Shown: positions 11,659 to 23,329, counted from the stretch's first letter. The stretch: 64,000 nt of DNA from Neostapfia colusana (GCA_030760725.1 JASWHV010000003.1:57488517-57552516); one strand, 5' to 3'. Numbers and translations: made by a program. Notes: generated from the sequence alone by a model not told the origin.

Positions 11659-13497
11659 ACTGCAAGAGTGAGAAATTTACGGTTAATATACAAGGGTTTA
11701 CTCAGCTTTAACTCAAAATTATTAACCGCAAAAGCATCACATCAACGTTGCAGCATATAAAAGGAAACAAGGTTTTTGACAATTCTGAAATATGACCAAT
11801 GATTGTTCAAGTTTGTCCAACACTTAAATCAACAGCAAGGAATGATGAAAGATAACTAATGACTATATCATGGAACTTAGAGAAGTATAAAAATCTTCAT
11901 GTCCATAACAAGTCTCAAGTTACAGGGGCAATGAACACTGCTCTGTTCAGATTGACCATTTGACCTAATTCCCAGAATTTGATTATGAAAATGGCAGTTT
12001 CATGTCTCAAGGTGAATATCAAAGTTATATGTAACTTCAATATATTTCCAACGAGTATTTATTTGCTTTCATATCAATTCCGGATCAGGAGTTGTGATAT
12101 TTCAAAGTTGACAGAAATCTGGAACAATTTTGACAGCACCTCCTCTGAAAGTGTCTGTTTTGTCCGCAAGATTTCCTAAAGTTCTACCCCAAATCTGTAG
12201 AAACTTTGAACTACAAAGTCGTAGCACATATCACAAACTTTCCAACGGTGTCTTACATGACACTTAGAGATTTTTCTACAAGAAATTATGGTTGAAATAC
12301 AGAAAATTCCAGAAAGTATTTTTGGTCTCCCCTGTATTTGGACAGTTAACACTCATCTGAGATTTTCATCCAGTTGCAGGGGGATTCTGTTCTGGAGTTC
12401 TACAGAAAAGTTGTAGAAAACTTCAAAACTTTTCCATAAATGTATCCTTCACCTCCATCGGTTCAAGCAATCAAAAGTTATGCCCTGTTCAATATCAACA
12501 AAAATTCCACTGAAAACAGGGGAGGTTGTTACTAAAGATTTGAGATGAAAACTATACTCCCAATTGACTCATAGTTCAATATAGGAGTTCATTAAACCCT
12601 AATAGAATCCTAGACTCCAAAATTACTCTTTTCTTTGAAAACATCATTTTTTCATGCAGTTAAGAACATATTACGGTACTACGTTTCCTCACCGAATCAA
12701 AATCCTAACCGGCGTTACGCCGGCATATACGTCTCAAGGGGTGGCACTAAAACGATCACTCACACATGTGTTCTAAATGGAATGTTCTACTCGTGGTTAA
12801 GTACCTGCAAAAAAACAATCAATAGTGATGCACACAAAGGTTTTCCATTTCAGGCAGGTCCATATCACAGTAAAAACATACGCCCCGTATCATTGCCATA
12901 CGGGTCGTCCTTGAGTCAAGTCACGTCTCAAGGTACATGGTCGTGTTTTCACACCACACGACGGGGAACCCGAGTAGAGCGTGAACGGGTCGTCACGGTT
13001 GGGAATGTTATCAACCCAACGGATACCACCTACTGCCTCATGACCGTTGAGGCACGCCGATGGCGAGCGCTGCGTATGGCCCTTTGAACATTGAATGTTC
13101 AAGAGTTGCATACTATCGTGTTGCTTACCACACGATGGGGTATTCTCACTTTTTCCTAAAGCACGCTGGAGATCAGCGTTTTCATATGCTCTCAGAACCA
13201 TAGAGAGGTTCAGAGACTCATATTAACTACCGTGCCAAGCCACGGTATACCATTCCATACTATTACTCGTATGGCGAATTACCGCAATTGATCCGCCTGC
13301 GGTGGCGTACCTTACCTCTTACCTGACGTAGGTGCGCCGTTACAGAATTGAAATACTGAATGTAACACACTGTTAGCTTGCCACCTTAAGTAACTATGCT
13401 AACAATAGTCCTTATATGAGCATACTACACGTTCCTCACTCATATACTTTGAAGTTTTCGAAAATAAGCTCTTTTCATACGTGCTATTCCCAATGCG
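11659..13497 (-). other. Gypsy 5' untranslated leader
   Basis: About 1.8 kb between the primer-binding site and gag, as is usual for Tekay elements. I see no convincing coding sequence; the short open frames here are not supported. Confidence 0.6.
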
Positions 13498-13509
13498 GCT
13501 CTGATACCA
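13498..13509 (-). promoter_or_regulatory. Gypsy primer-binding site
   Basis: The minus strand reads TGGTATCAGAGC, complementary to the 3' end of initiator tRNA-Met. It lies 4 bases inside the 5' LTR boundary at 13514. Confidence 0.93.
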
Positions 13510-13513
13510 CGCC

Positions 13514-15587
13514 TGTGGGGAACCCCTTCCAGGATCCACACTCCAGGATACACATTGGGTGGTGCCGTGCGATACGGCACCCAAAAGCATACATGAAAAG
13601 ATGATCTCAACTTGCTCTGAAATTTTTACAGTGGTCCATAGATCATACAGAGGTATGGCTTGCAAAATTTCAGACAATGTTGATGGAAGATGTGGCCTAG
13701 GGAATTTTCTTACTATTTGGCTTCTCTGAAATCGTATGGTAATTATAGTGTCTTTTCATGCTCCAAATTTGGTTTTTCAGAAACTTGAGAGTATCATGAG
13801 TCCATAGGACTTGGTTTCACCATTTTTGGAGCTTCCTACACAGAGATATGAATTTTCCAAACTTGGTTAAAAGTCTGAAAATGTCTCTGTTTATTTTCCC
13901 ATTTTTCAGAGACATAGAGGATTCAAACAACATTTGGCGAAGCAAATTGAGTCCAATGCCTCTGAATATTTTACTGAAGTTCAAGGATTATTGGAAGAAT
14001 GTCCTGCCCAAATTTGGGAATTTTCCAATTAACAGAACTCCTGTAAAAATTCATACAAAATTTTCCTTAAATGAATTAATGAGCCAAATCCAGGAATTTT
14101 CATAAACATTGGGCTGCACCTTTCGATAGTACTCTTTGAGAGGAATCCAACAAAATTTGTTTCACAATTTTTGGACACTCCTACACAAAGTTATGGCTCT
14201 CCAAAGTTTGAACTGAAATGGGAAAATCTGGAAAATGTTTAAATGCTGATAGTGGGTCCCGCTCGTCATCCCTAACCTCCAGCCACGCGCCAAACAGAGC
14301 AGTGGCGGCTGCCTCCGGTGAGGTCGCCGGAAATGACCTTCCCGGCCACCTCCGGACCCCCTGCTGGCCGCCCCCCCCCCCCCCCCCCCCATTTTCCCCC
14401 ATGCTGAACTCATTGGTGAGGTCTCCGGCGGCTAAAACTCGCCGGAAAGCAGTGTGCACCGGCCACAGCTAACCCTAGGGCTCCAGCGAGGTCGTGTGCA
14501 GTGATTTCTCCATGAAAAGGTCGGTTCTTGGGCTCTATAGCACCGTGAGGGATTCCTCATCACCGGCATGAGCTCAAATCGGCCCAAGAATGGCTGCAAA
14601 TAGGGACTCATCGGCGACCTAGGGCAAAATTCGGTGCCAGCCCAAAATTCTCGAAGAACAGCCCCAATTCTTGATGATTTTCGATGGTTTTTGATCCTAG
14701 AGGGGTGTTGGAGAGTCTAGAACATGTTCCCAGCTTGGCACACGTGATGGTGGACTGATTACGACGAATTTTGAAGAATTGTGGGGCTCGGTTCTATGCA
14801 TACCGAAGTAAAGAATTGCAAAATTCATCCACTGTGATGCATGAGAGGAGGAGAGGTTTGCACCGTTGGTTTGCACACCTGAGGGCGCTCCTTTTTCGTG
14901 TGGAGAGCTTGGGCACAGGAGAAGCGCTGGTGTGTGATTGAGACGAACAGAGGCAGCGCCGGTTGTTTTTCTTCGGTGTTGTGCGAGGCTGTGGAGTTTG
15001 CTAGCTGAGAGCTACTTCACGTGGGCAGCACAAGGTTGCTTCATGACGTCTCCCCCGGCGTTCTCAGCCACAGAGCAGGAGGTGGCATTCGGTGGCTTCG
15101 GCTGTCGGGAGGTGGCGCGAGCTGAGGACCCGAGAGAGTCGGTTTGCACTCTGTGAGACTGATCGGTGGGGTCCACAGCCACAACTCTCCCTCTCTCCTC
15201 CAAATTTGTTTAAAATAGCAAATGAGCTCCAAATTTGATCAAACTCGGAGGGTAGGCCAAAAGAAATATGAGGAACACAATGGTGCACTCAAATTTGAAT
15301 TTTGGTGAAGTTGGAATTTGAAACTGAGATTTAAATTCAGATTCAAATTTTCTCCCGTTTAAAAATTCCAACAAATAGGAAATCCTTTTCAAATGCATTG
15401 AAAATTTGCCGGGCTATTATTGGATGTGTGGAGAACCAAATGATAGCTTTAGATCTCCGTGTTTGGGAATTTTTGCAAGTTCAAGTTTAGACTTGGAGCT
15501 CACACCTTTAAATTCAAAAGTTTAAATCCCCTCTCCTTTTCTCGGTGTGAACTGCAGGTCCACTTGCTAGAATTTTGGGATTTCACA
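13514..15587 (-). repeat. Gypsy 5' LTR (internally deleted, 2.07 kb)
   Basis: It is colinear with 3386-7138 but jumps from CATGAAAAG (near 13600) to GATGATCTC, which in the partner lies about 1.67 kb further on. Elsewhere the two LTRs differ only by scattered substitutions and small indels. A poly-C run is at about 14371-14390. Confidence 0.92.
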
Positions 15588-15592
15588 CTTGT

Positions 15593-16314
15593 CGCTCTGG
15601 ATATCATTTAAAACTTGCTTTTTGTCTGTTATTTCACCACTGACAACAATGTTTCCATTGAGTTTGATCCGTTTGGTTTGTTTGTGAAGGGTCTTTCTAC
15701 CCGGCGACATCTTTTTCGATGTGATAGCTCGGGGCCCTGTACACACTTCGACTTTCTACTTCCGCTGCATCACCGCCTTTTGCTTTGACTATGACGGCTT
15801 CATCCACCATTTGGCACCGCCGGCTTGGCCACCCTGGTGTAGATGTTGTGTCAAAGTTGTCCAGTAGTTTTGTTATCTCGTGTTCTAGGGGCACACATGA
15901 CTCTTTATGTCATGCTTGTCAGCTTGGTCGCCATGTTCAAAAACTTTTTCCTACTTCTGTGACTCATGTTGAGCATGCTTTTGATCTTATACATTGTGAT
16001 TATTGGACATCACCCATTACTAGTGTATCGCACTTTAATTATTACTTGGTGATGATTGATGATTTTTCTCACTTTTTATGAACTTTTCCATTACGATTGA
16101 AGTCTGAGACTTTTGTTACTCTTTCTCACTTCTTCGTTTGGATTTCCACTCAGTTTGGACGCACCATCCGAGCTGTCCAGTGTGATAACGGACGCGAGTT
16201 CGATAACTCCGCGTTTCGTAACTTTGTCTCTGCACATGGGGTACAGCTACGCATGTCTTGTCCGTATACCTCTCCTCAAAATAGCAAGGCAGAGTACATG
16301 ATTCGCACAACTAA
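15593..16314 (+). pseudogene. Copia-1 integrase remnant
   Basis: This is a direct continuation of the copia-1 protease region after the gypsy insertion. The zinc-finger part reads SSTIWHRRLGHPGVD and CHACQLGRHV; the core reads VQCDNGREFDNSAF and CPYTSPQN. Stops interrupt it near 16080. It ends at AEYMIRTTN, where the CACTA-like fragment begins. It is homologous to both integrase copies in copia-2. Confidence 0.85.
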
Positions 16315-17745
16315 CACTATAGAAAACACATAACCTTTCGACAGCCACGTTACTTATGACAGCTAGCTGTCATAAGTTATGCAACTTACGACGGCCAAGG
16401 TTGGTTGTCGTAAGTTATGTTACTTACAACGGTTGTGGGCCCTGGGCCATCGTAAGTAGAAGGCCCGTCATAGTTAGGGCTTAACTTACGACGACCAGAA
16501 CCCTAAGCCGTTGTAACTAACATGGCCATCGTAATTAAGGCTTAACTTACGACGGCCATGCACATGGGCCATCGTAATTAACTAGGTCGACGTAAGTGGC
16601 GGTTAATATCCGCCGTCGCCGTCCCGGGCTCGGGCTATTTCACCCGAGCCCCGTCGACTCCGCCATGCCGCCGCGTCTCACACCCGCCGCCTCCACCCAG
16701 CCACCAGTCGTCGCGCCGCGCCGCCATCGACCCCATCACCCCGCCCGGTCCCGGCGCAACCCCGACGCACCATCCCGCTCCCACCTCGCCGCTCAACCCC
16801 CGTGCCGCCTAGCCCAGCCCCGCCGACGCCCGGCCCGGCCGCTGCCGCCCAAGCCCGGCCGACCTCGCGCGGCGCGTCGCCTCTGCCCGTCGCCGCCGCC
16901 GCTCGGCCCCAAGCCCGCCCCGCTTCACCGTCACATCGAGGTAAGTTTTACTAATCGTATAAATTATTTATTAAATTCATTTATTAATTAATTTAGTTAC
17001 TTTATTAATTAGTTTAGTTAACAAGTTAATTTGTTACTTAATTAGGTTACTTTATTTCGGTTTAGTTGATTATTAGTTTAGTTGATTAGTTAATTTGTTA
17101 GTTTAATATTTATTTTATAATTTTGGTTACTTAATTAGTAGTGGAGATTATTTAGTTATTTAATTTGTTAACTATATTACTTAGTGTAAATTTAGGTGTA
17201 AATTTTAGTTTAGTTTTCTTATTTGAATATTAATATTTAATTTAGTTTTCTTATTTGAGTATTTAGGTGTAGATTTTCATTGTTTATTATTTAGTGTGTT
17301 TATTTGTTAATTATTTGTTTTGTTTTCTTACGCACTTCAAAATTGTTAGAAATTTAAGTTTAATTTGATTGCTTGAGTGTATAATATCGATATGTAAATA
17401 AACGGGCATCAGGCCGGCTCAGCCAGGCACAGCCCATTTATTACCCGATAGTTGGGCCGTTTAAAAGTCAAATTTTCTCCATTGTCGCGCTTTAACAAAG
17501 TATAGCACCGTCGAGAACCCTGGGAACCATTTTATTCGCGGTTTTGATCCAGAAGCCCATAGCGGCGAACCTTGCTCGTACGTCATCACTCGCGGGACCC
17601 GATGGAGCATAATTTAGGACGGCTGGCCCACTTCACTGTCTCTCTCCCTCTCTCTCTCTCGTTCTTTCCTCTTGTCTCTCGTTCTTACCTCTCTCTCGTA
17701 AATCACTCCAAAAAGTAAGATTCACGTAACAATAAAATATGCGTC
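16315..17745. mobile_element. CACTA-like fragment with only one recognisable end
   Basis: It begins CACTATAGAAAACAC and carries repeated subterminal ACTTACGACGGCC motifs in both orientations (about 16340-16590), as CACTA elements do. A GC-rich block (16596-16930) is followed by AT-rich sequence (16940-17400) and an unassigned stretch with a CT-rich run (17636-17700). No matching right terminus or target duplication was found. About 300 bp of copia-1 pol is missing at this place, so insertion came with a deletion or the right end has been lost. The right boundary is approximate. Confidence 0.6.
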
Positions 17746-20049
17746 ACCCATTTCAGACTAGCCCGTCTCACATGCATTGGTCTCCTTTTCCTTCTCCACC
17801 ACCTCTTCCGGTTCCACGACAGAACTGGATTCACTCTTTCCCACTGACCCCGAGGCCGTTCCCCAGCTGCCTTGGCCTCTTTCTTCTACAGGTTCGACAC
17901 GCGCTACGCCTCAGGTGCCCCTAACGTTACCTACTGCACCACGTGCGGCATCGGTGCCTCCAGCGTCACCTGTACCTCGGGTGGTTCTGACGTCACCAGC
18001 TGCCAAGCACGGCATCGACGTCTCCGACGTCGCCCACTACACCTCAGGTGACCCCTATGTCACCAGTTGCGCCACACGCGACCTCGGCTTCCCCGACGTC
18101 ACCTGCAGCGAGCCCGACGTCACGAGTCGCACGAGGCGCAGTACCAACGACGACCCCGACTTTTCGCTTCGCCGACCCCGCACTTGTCTACTAGCGACGA
18201 GCGTGGGATGGGACCCCAGCTCCAGCTGTGCCACACGCGGCACCGAAGCCCTCCACGCCACTCGCCGCGCCACGCGCGACCACGAGACCCGCTCTCGTCT
18301 ATCCACCGCGGGAGCGGGTTGGTGTACCCGAGCACACAGTGTACAATCCTCCTCTGCTCCACAGGGGTCCTGGTCACGTTCACCCGATGGTGACTCGAGG
18401 TGCGTCCGGGATTCTTCGGTCGGTTGAGCGCTTCTCTGGAGCTGTCTTCTCGTGGACGACGTCTGTACCGCCTAACTCTTCTTCGATCTAGCCCATACCG
18501 ACATCCGTCCGCAGCGCCCTCGCCGACCCTCACTAGCGTCGCACTATGGAGGAAGAGTCTGAGACCCTGCTTTCCAACCGGACCTAGGACTTGGTTCCCC
18601 GCCCCGGTCGTGGCAATGTTGTCACGGCTTAGTGGGTATTCACACATAAGAAGAAGGCATACGGTACCTTGGAGAGGTACAAGGCTCGGTGGGTACTTCG
18701 GGACTTCACTCAGCGCCCTGTAGTCGACTACGATGAGACTTTCAGCCCGGTGGTGAAGTCGGTGACGATTCGTACTATTCTATCACTGGCCCTCTCGCGT
18801 TCTTGGCCCGTCCACCAGTTGGACGTCAAGAATGCTTTCCTCCACGGTACACTGAGCGAGACGGTGTACTGCATTCAGCCGACAGGATTTGTTGACTCAG
18901 CTCATGCAGACATGGTCTGTAAGCTGAACAAATCCCTGTACAGTCTGAAGCAGGCACCAAGAGCATGGTATAGCCAGTTCGCCTCCTTCTTGGTCTGACA
19001 GGGCTTCGTCGAAGCCAAGTCGGACACTTCGTTGTTTGTCTACCGACGTGGCAGTGACACTGCTTATCTTCTACTATACGTCGATGACATTGTACTAAGA
19101 GCGTCCAGTCCGGCTCTTCTTCAGCGTACTATCGCTACTTTATAGAAAGAGTTTTCTATGAAGGACTTGGGCCGCCTCCACCACTTCCTGGGTATTGCGG
19201 TCGAGGACCGAGTAGGTGGCTTGTTCCTTCACCAGCAACAATACTACCTAGACATCCTCCAGCGAGCGGGTATGGAAGAGTGCACGTCGTGCTCTACTCA
19301 TGTGGATATCTAGGCGAATCTCTCTGCTACCGACGGGACACACGTCACTGACCCCACTGCTTACAGGAGTCTTGCAGGTCCTCTTCAGTATCTTCACCAG
19401 GCGAGATATCTCCTATGCGGTTCAGCAGATGTGCCTCTACATGCATGAACCGAGTGAGCCGCACCTCACCGTTGTAAAGTTGATTCTTCGGTACCTGTGT
19501 GGCACTCTCGACTACGGCCTACTCCTTTGATGTGACGCAGCCTCCAAGCTAGTTGTGTACACCGATGCTAATTGGGCAGGCTGCCCGGAGCATCCGAATC
19601 CCGCTCCAATCCCTCCTGCGCGGACTTGCTGGTCTACCTCTGGCTACGCCGTCTTCCTGGGCGGTAATCCCGTCTCCTGGTCCTCTAAGTGACAGCATGT
19701 GGTGTCGCGTTCGAGTGTCAAGACGGAGTATCGTGCCGTAGCCAACGGCGTGGCTGAGGCTTCCTGACTTCAGCATCTGCTTCAGTAGCTCAACACTCCC
19801 GTCACCAGGAGCACTCTGATCTACTGCGACAACGTCAGCACCATGTACCTCTCCACCAACCCAGTCCAGCATCAGCGCATGAAGCATGTGGAGAAGGACC
19901 TCCATTTTGTTCGTGAGCGGGTAGCACATGACGAGGTTCGGGTATACCATGTCCCGACAACAACACAGTTCGCTGACATCTTCACGAAGGGCCTCCCATC
20001 GTTGTTGTTCTCGGAGTTTCGGTCCAGTCTCAACATCTGCAGTGGCTAG
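17746..20049 (+). pseudogene. Copia-1 reverse transcriptase-RNase H remnant
   Basis: The linker region (STTSSGSTTELDSLFPTDP) resumes about 17746-18500. RT is readable from 18669 (YKARWVLRDFTQ; QLDVKNAFLHGTLSETVY; LNKSLYSLKQAPRAWYS) with an intact YVDD near 19080. RNase H follows (about 19550-20049), ending in RVAHDEVRVYHVPTTTQFA and DIFTKGLPS. Stops occur at about 18999, 19143, 19311 and later. It is clearly inactive. Confidence 0.85.
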
Positions 20050-20060
20050 ATGTTGTGACT

Positions 20061-20083
20061 GCGGGGGGGGGGGGGGGGGGGGG
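20061..20083 (+). promoter_or_regulatory. Copia-1 poly-G polypurine tract
   Basis: GC is followed by an uninterrupted run of about 21 G just before the 3' LTR. Copia-2 has the same feature as C-run 26253-26263 on the + strand, so it is a family trait. Confidence 0.75.
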
Positions 20084-20213
20084 TGGGGTTAGACTCTATA
20101 TATTAGTCTTTAGTGTAGGATTAGGTTTAGGGGTAGTTTAGTCTTTTCTCCTCACCTAATCCCTCTATATAATGTACCCTCAGGATTAATTATCCAATTA
20201 TTCCCCTCTTTTA
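20084..20213 (+). repeat. Copia-1 3' LTR
   Basis: Begins TGGGGTTAGAC where TGTTAGAC is expected, ends CTCTTTTA, and is followed by the duplication TAAAC (20214-20218). It is shorter than the 5' LTR because of a deletion near its start. Confidence 0.85.
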
Positions 20214-20304
20214 TAAACAAATATTAGGCATTATCTGATCATCATTTTTTTGGCAAAAAAGTGTGAGTGTTCATGTGACTCATGGAGTGCTTATTTTCAC
20301 GTCT

Positions 20305-20382
20305 TCATTGAAAAGGTTGCAACTTAATCGGCTTGGAAGAGGGCAGCTGCATTGGTCTATCACTAACTATGCACCTCTGTAG
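20305..20382 (+). pseudogene. PLR1-like exon C remnant
   Basis: Reads SLKRLQLNRLGRGQLHWS, then ITNYAPL and a TAG at 20380-20382 where Gln is expected. GQLHW is the AKR strand carrying the catalytic His. It lies between the copia-1 3' end and the CACTA element, proving both insertions are intronic. Confidence 0.8.
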
Positions 20383-20449
20383 GTCGCTGGAGGGTCAACC
20401 ATATCAGACCGGATTATTATGCCATAGCCAGAAATCACTACAGGATTCC

Positions 20450-20835
20450 CGTCAGCATACGACGACCAAAATTGTCGTATATAAAGTAGAAGCCGTCGTA
20501 TATAATCTATATACGACGACAGGTGTTTATATACGACGGTTTGTGGCCCTCGTATATATTTTGTCGTATATATAGTTATAAATGACGGCGCCGTCGTATA
20601 TAACAATATATATATATATGATGGCCCCTTATATACAACGGCCCGTTCCTAGACTTGGGCCAGTGGGCCGGGGGCCTTTATATACGACGGATGGGCCCTA
20701 GCTGTCGTATATAAGAGCTTATATACGACAGCCTGGGCCTAGCCGTTGTATATAATTTAGACTTATTTAAGACGGCCCTTTATAGCGACCGTTGTATATA
20801 AACTATACAAGCCGTCGTATATAAGCTTTTCCATT
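20450..20835. repeat. CACTA left subterminal repeat array
   Basis: Many copies of ATATACGACGGC and its reverse complement GCCGTCGTATAT, spaced 20-40 bp. In this superfamily such motifs bind the TNPA-type protein. Confidence 0.85.
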
Positions 20836-21097
20836 TTTTTAAAAAATAGAAAATGGCTAACATGGCTCGATGGCCAGCTACACATCCACAACAACATGAC
20901 AACAACAAAACAGTTTGACATACAAAATCACAACAAGGTGCAATAGTACACATCCACAATCATGAAGTCTGACATCCACACAATCAAAAACAAAATCACA
21001 AGTCTATTGATTACTAGCCCCTCCACTACCTCCGGGAGCGAAGCATTCATCCTGCCTCTATGTACAAGTTTACAGCGTTTTTCTCGTATTCAATTGT
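20836..21097. other. CACTA non-coding segment
   Basis: AT-rich sequence with a run of CAACAACA-like repeats, lying 3' of the TNPA-like gene on the minus strand. No coding sequence is supported. Confidence 0.5.
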
Positions 21098-21749
21098 TTA
21101 GTTAAACTTAATGTAACTTCCTTTTTGTACTTGTACTCTATGAAACTGCTCCTGTGGTGGCGATGGCTGCAGCACAAATGGAGATGGTTGCCACAACGGT
21201 ATCTGGATTTGCTGCCCTTGCTGTCGAGCTAGCGCCTGTCATTTCAAACATTACAATTTATAAAACCGATTGAAATGCAATGTAATTAAAGTACAATTGT
21301 ATATTTCTTACTTCCATTGCCACTTGCATCTGTGCCATATAGGACGCATGGTACGCCATGGCAGCCCCGTTGTTCTCTCGCTCTCTCGCCAAGGCCTCCT
21401 CCTGCCGGACCAAGCTCTCCCCAAGTGCCATGACCTCGACATCTCTCTCGGTAACACGGCGGCTGGAGGAGCCTGTGCCAGCAACCGAAGACTGCGAGGA
21501 GCTGCCTCTCGCAGGTCGTGCCTCCCTAGAGTTGACGACTCCAGAGAATATGGCAAGCCTATAAAAAAATGAATCAATTCAAGGTAAAATCAAATAATCT
21601 TGAATTGAAAACAATGAAAGTAAATGAATTCACCTTCCGTGTGCTTTTCCACCTCCGCTTGCATACGCGGCTTGAGGGTCGATGTTGGGGGAGTTTTCCC
21701 AATCCAACCCTTCGCCGTGTATCCTCACAGCCTCTTGCCCATACCTAGT
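21098..21749 (-). CDS. CACTA second gene (TNPA-like / En-Spm type protein), C-terminal exons
   Basis: Three exons on the minus strand, 21634-21749, 21312-21558 and 21098-21235, are joined by GT-AG introns and keep one open frame to a TAA at 21098-21100. The first reads HGEGLDWENSPNIDPQAAYA and SGGGKAHGR, the second AIFSGVVNSREARPARG and a Glu/Arg-rich probable coiled coil (ALGESLVRQEEALARERE), the third a Gln/Pro-rich tail. This is the typical C-terminus of the plant En/Spm second protein that binds subterminal repeats. Upstream exons are absent because the element is internally deleted, so the gene is partial. The frame itself shows no damage. Confidence 0.7.
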
Positions 21750-21784
21750 CTGAAAAACAATGAAATTGTGTAAGTTCAACAACA

Positions 21785-22830
21785 TATATAGTGTCAACTA
21801 ATTTGAGAGGTCATGACAACATATATAGGTTGTACGGAATAACAAAGACGGGCCAACAGGATTATGGTGTGGCATTTGTACTGAAAGGTGAAAATCCATC
21901 TGTCGCTAACCCGATGCGAACATTTCTTGCATCACTAGCAAAAGCAGGAATCGAAAGAGTCCAAAGACTTCCATGCATCACCGTCCGACGGATGAGTCAA
22001 CACATCTTTGTTCTCACGCATACCTTCTTTGTGTCATCTCATGTGTCTGGCAGATCTTTTTGAAAGAAACAGCCGCTTCAACCGAGGTGTCACACGCAAG
22101 TAACGCAATTGCTTATGTGCAACTTCTGTCATTACTTTATCACCATCGTCATTGACAACTTCGACAAACCTTGATTTTCCACACTTTAAACAATTCTTCT
22201 CTTTGTCGTGCTCTTTCCAGAATAGCATGCAGTTATCTAGACACACGTCAATTTTCTCATATTTCATACCTAGACCAGATTGTAATTTCTTTGAGTGATA
22301 CATATCTTTGGGCAGTTCATGAGGTTGTGGAAGAGCATCGCTGATAAGTTTCATCATATCATTGTAGCAATTATTAGAGAAGAAATACTTAGATTTGATT
22401 GCCATAAATCTGGTCATGAAAGTAAGAAGAGTCATTTCAGTATGATCATGCAACGCCTCTTCAGAAGCTTTCAAGAGATTAAAGAATGTGTCTGCCTCAT
22501 TTGTAGGCGGATCCTCCGTTTGTATATCTTGTAACATCTCATAAATCCTATCAACACCCGGACATCATCATCATCATCTTCCACTACATGAACGGCTCGA
22601 GGAGCAGACTCGCCGTGGAAACTCCAGACCTCATAATATGGCATGTAACCATTTCTGCACAAGTGTAATGACAATGTTGTTTTGTCCAGAAACATAGTAT
22701 TCCGGCATTTCACACATGGACAACGAACTTTATCGATCGTAGACAGCAAGAACACTCGATCAATAAAGTCGTCTGTCCCGGCATACCACTCATCTGAGTG
22801 ACCAGTTGCCTTGTTCCAACCGGTATACAT
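21785..22830 (-). pseudogene. CACTA transposase (TNP2/TNPD-like) N-terminal remnant
   Basis: The start at 22830 gives MYTGWNKATG, followed by the transposase-associated domain with CPCVKC and HLCRNGYMPYYEVWSFHGE. A frameshift near 22480 leads into the second block (DTFFNLLKASEEALHDHTEM; CGKSRFVEV), which ends RSARHMR followed by TGA in place of Trp. The reading then continues as HKEGMRENKDVLTHPSDGDA and, after another frameshift, GLATDGFSPFSTNATP plus a stop. The catalytic core and C-terminus are missing. It is dead and truncated. Confidence 0.85.
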
Positions 22831-23329
22831 CTAACTACGGTCTTCACTCATATTTAACTGTGCAGTTTTAAGTCAAAGAATTTATAGTTAATTTATTATT
22901 TATTTATGTCACGGCCCTATATCTATTGGAAAGGATAGGTCATAAACCCACCCAAGATTGACTGAGACGAACATGCTTATGACAAGACACGGGATCTAGA
23001 TTCAGACGAAATTTCGGCAGCATAACCCCACTGTTCTCCAATTGCATGCCCGAAAATGGTGCAGGGAACATTCGGGTTACACTGTCGAAACTACCTCTAA
23101 ATCCAGACCCCACGTCTTATCGTAAGCACGCCCTCTCGGTCACTCCCAGGCTATCCAAAAAGGGACAATTCCGAATCTACATGCCTCACATGCGTAACAC
23201 ATGTGAGACGGGCCGGTTCGAAACGGGTGACGCATATTGTAAAGGTTTATGTCAATCTTTCATTTTTGAGTCATTTAAGTGAGAGAGAGAGAAAAGAAGA
23301 GAAAGAGAAGGAAAGATTGAGAGAGAGAC
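22831..23329. other. CACTA internal region upstream of transposase
   Basis: Probably the 5' region of the transposase gene. It contains a purine-rich run (GAGAGA/GAAAAG) at 23281-23330. No coding sequence is supported. Confidence 0.45.

Larger units (their letters stand above)
3386..15587 (-). mobile_element. Ty3/gypsy chromovirus (Tekay/Del-like) nested in copia-1
   Basis: The element lies on the minus strand. Its 5' LTR is 13514-15587 and its 3' LTR 3386-7138; both begin TG and end CA on the element strand. The 5 bp duplication CTTGT is at 3381-3385 and 15588-15592. A perfect initiator tRNA-Met site (TGGTATCAGAGC on the minus strand) and a polypurine tract abut the LTRs. Gag, protease, RT, RNase H and integrase follow in gypsy order. 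Long LTRs and an integrase C-terminus of the chromodomain type fit Tekay/Del. Stops and a frameshift make it non-autonomous. Confidence 0.95.
1280..20213 (+). mobile_element. Copia-1: Ty1/copia element (Ale/Retrofit-like), interrupted by nested insertions
   Basis: The 5' LTR is 1280-1435 and the 3' LTR 20084-20213. TAAAC flanks both sides (1275-1279 and 20214-20218). Internal order is primer-binding site, gag, protease, [gypsy insertion], integrase, [CACTA-like fragment], RT, RNase H, poly-G polypurine tract, which is copia order with integrase before RT. Short LTRs and the RT sequence suggest the Ale/Retrofit lineage; the lineage call is tentative. Removing the gypsy element and the CACTA-like fragment leaves about 5.3 kb, normal for this group. 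Coding parts carry many stops. It sits in a PLR1 intron in the same orientation as the gene. Confidence 0.9.

Noticed and set aside
16340..16590. Hairpin-like ACTTACGACGGCC repeats as a tRNA or ncRNA gene
   Set aside because: They are the subterminal repeats expected of a CACTA end, and no cloverleaf structure is present.
16596..16991. Pro/Arg-rich frame in the CACTA-like fragment as a gene
   Set aside because: GC-driven open frame with no recognisable domain; it ends where composition changes to AT-rich.
21791..22063. + strand frame inside the CACTA element as a host gene
   Set aside because: The opposite strand encodes transposase sequence (THPSDGDAWKSL; GLATDGFSPF), so this is its shadow.
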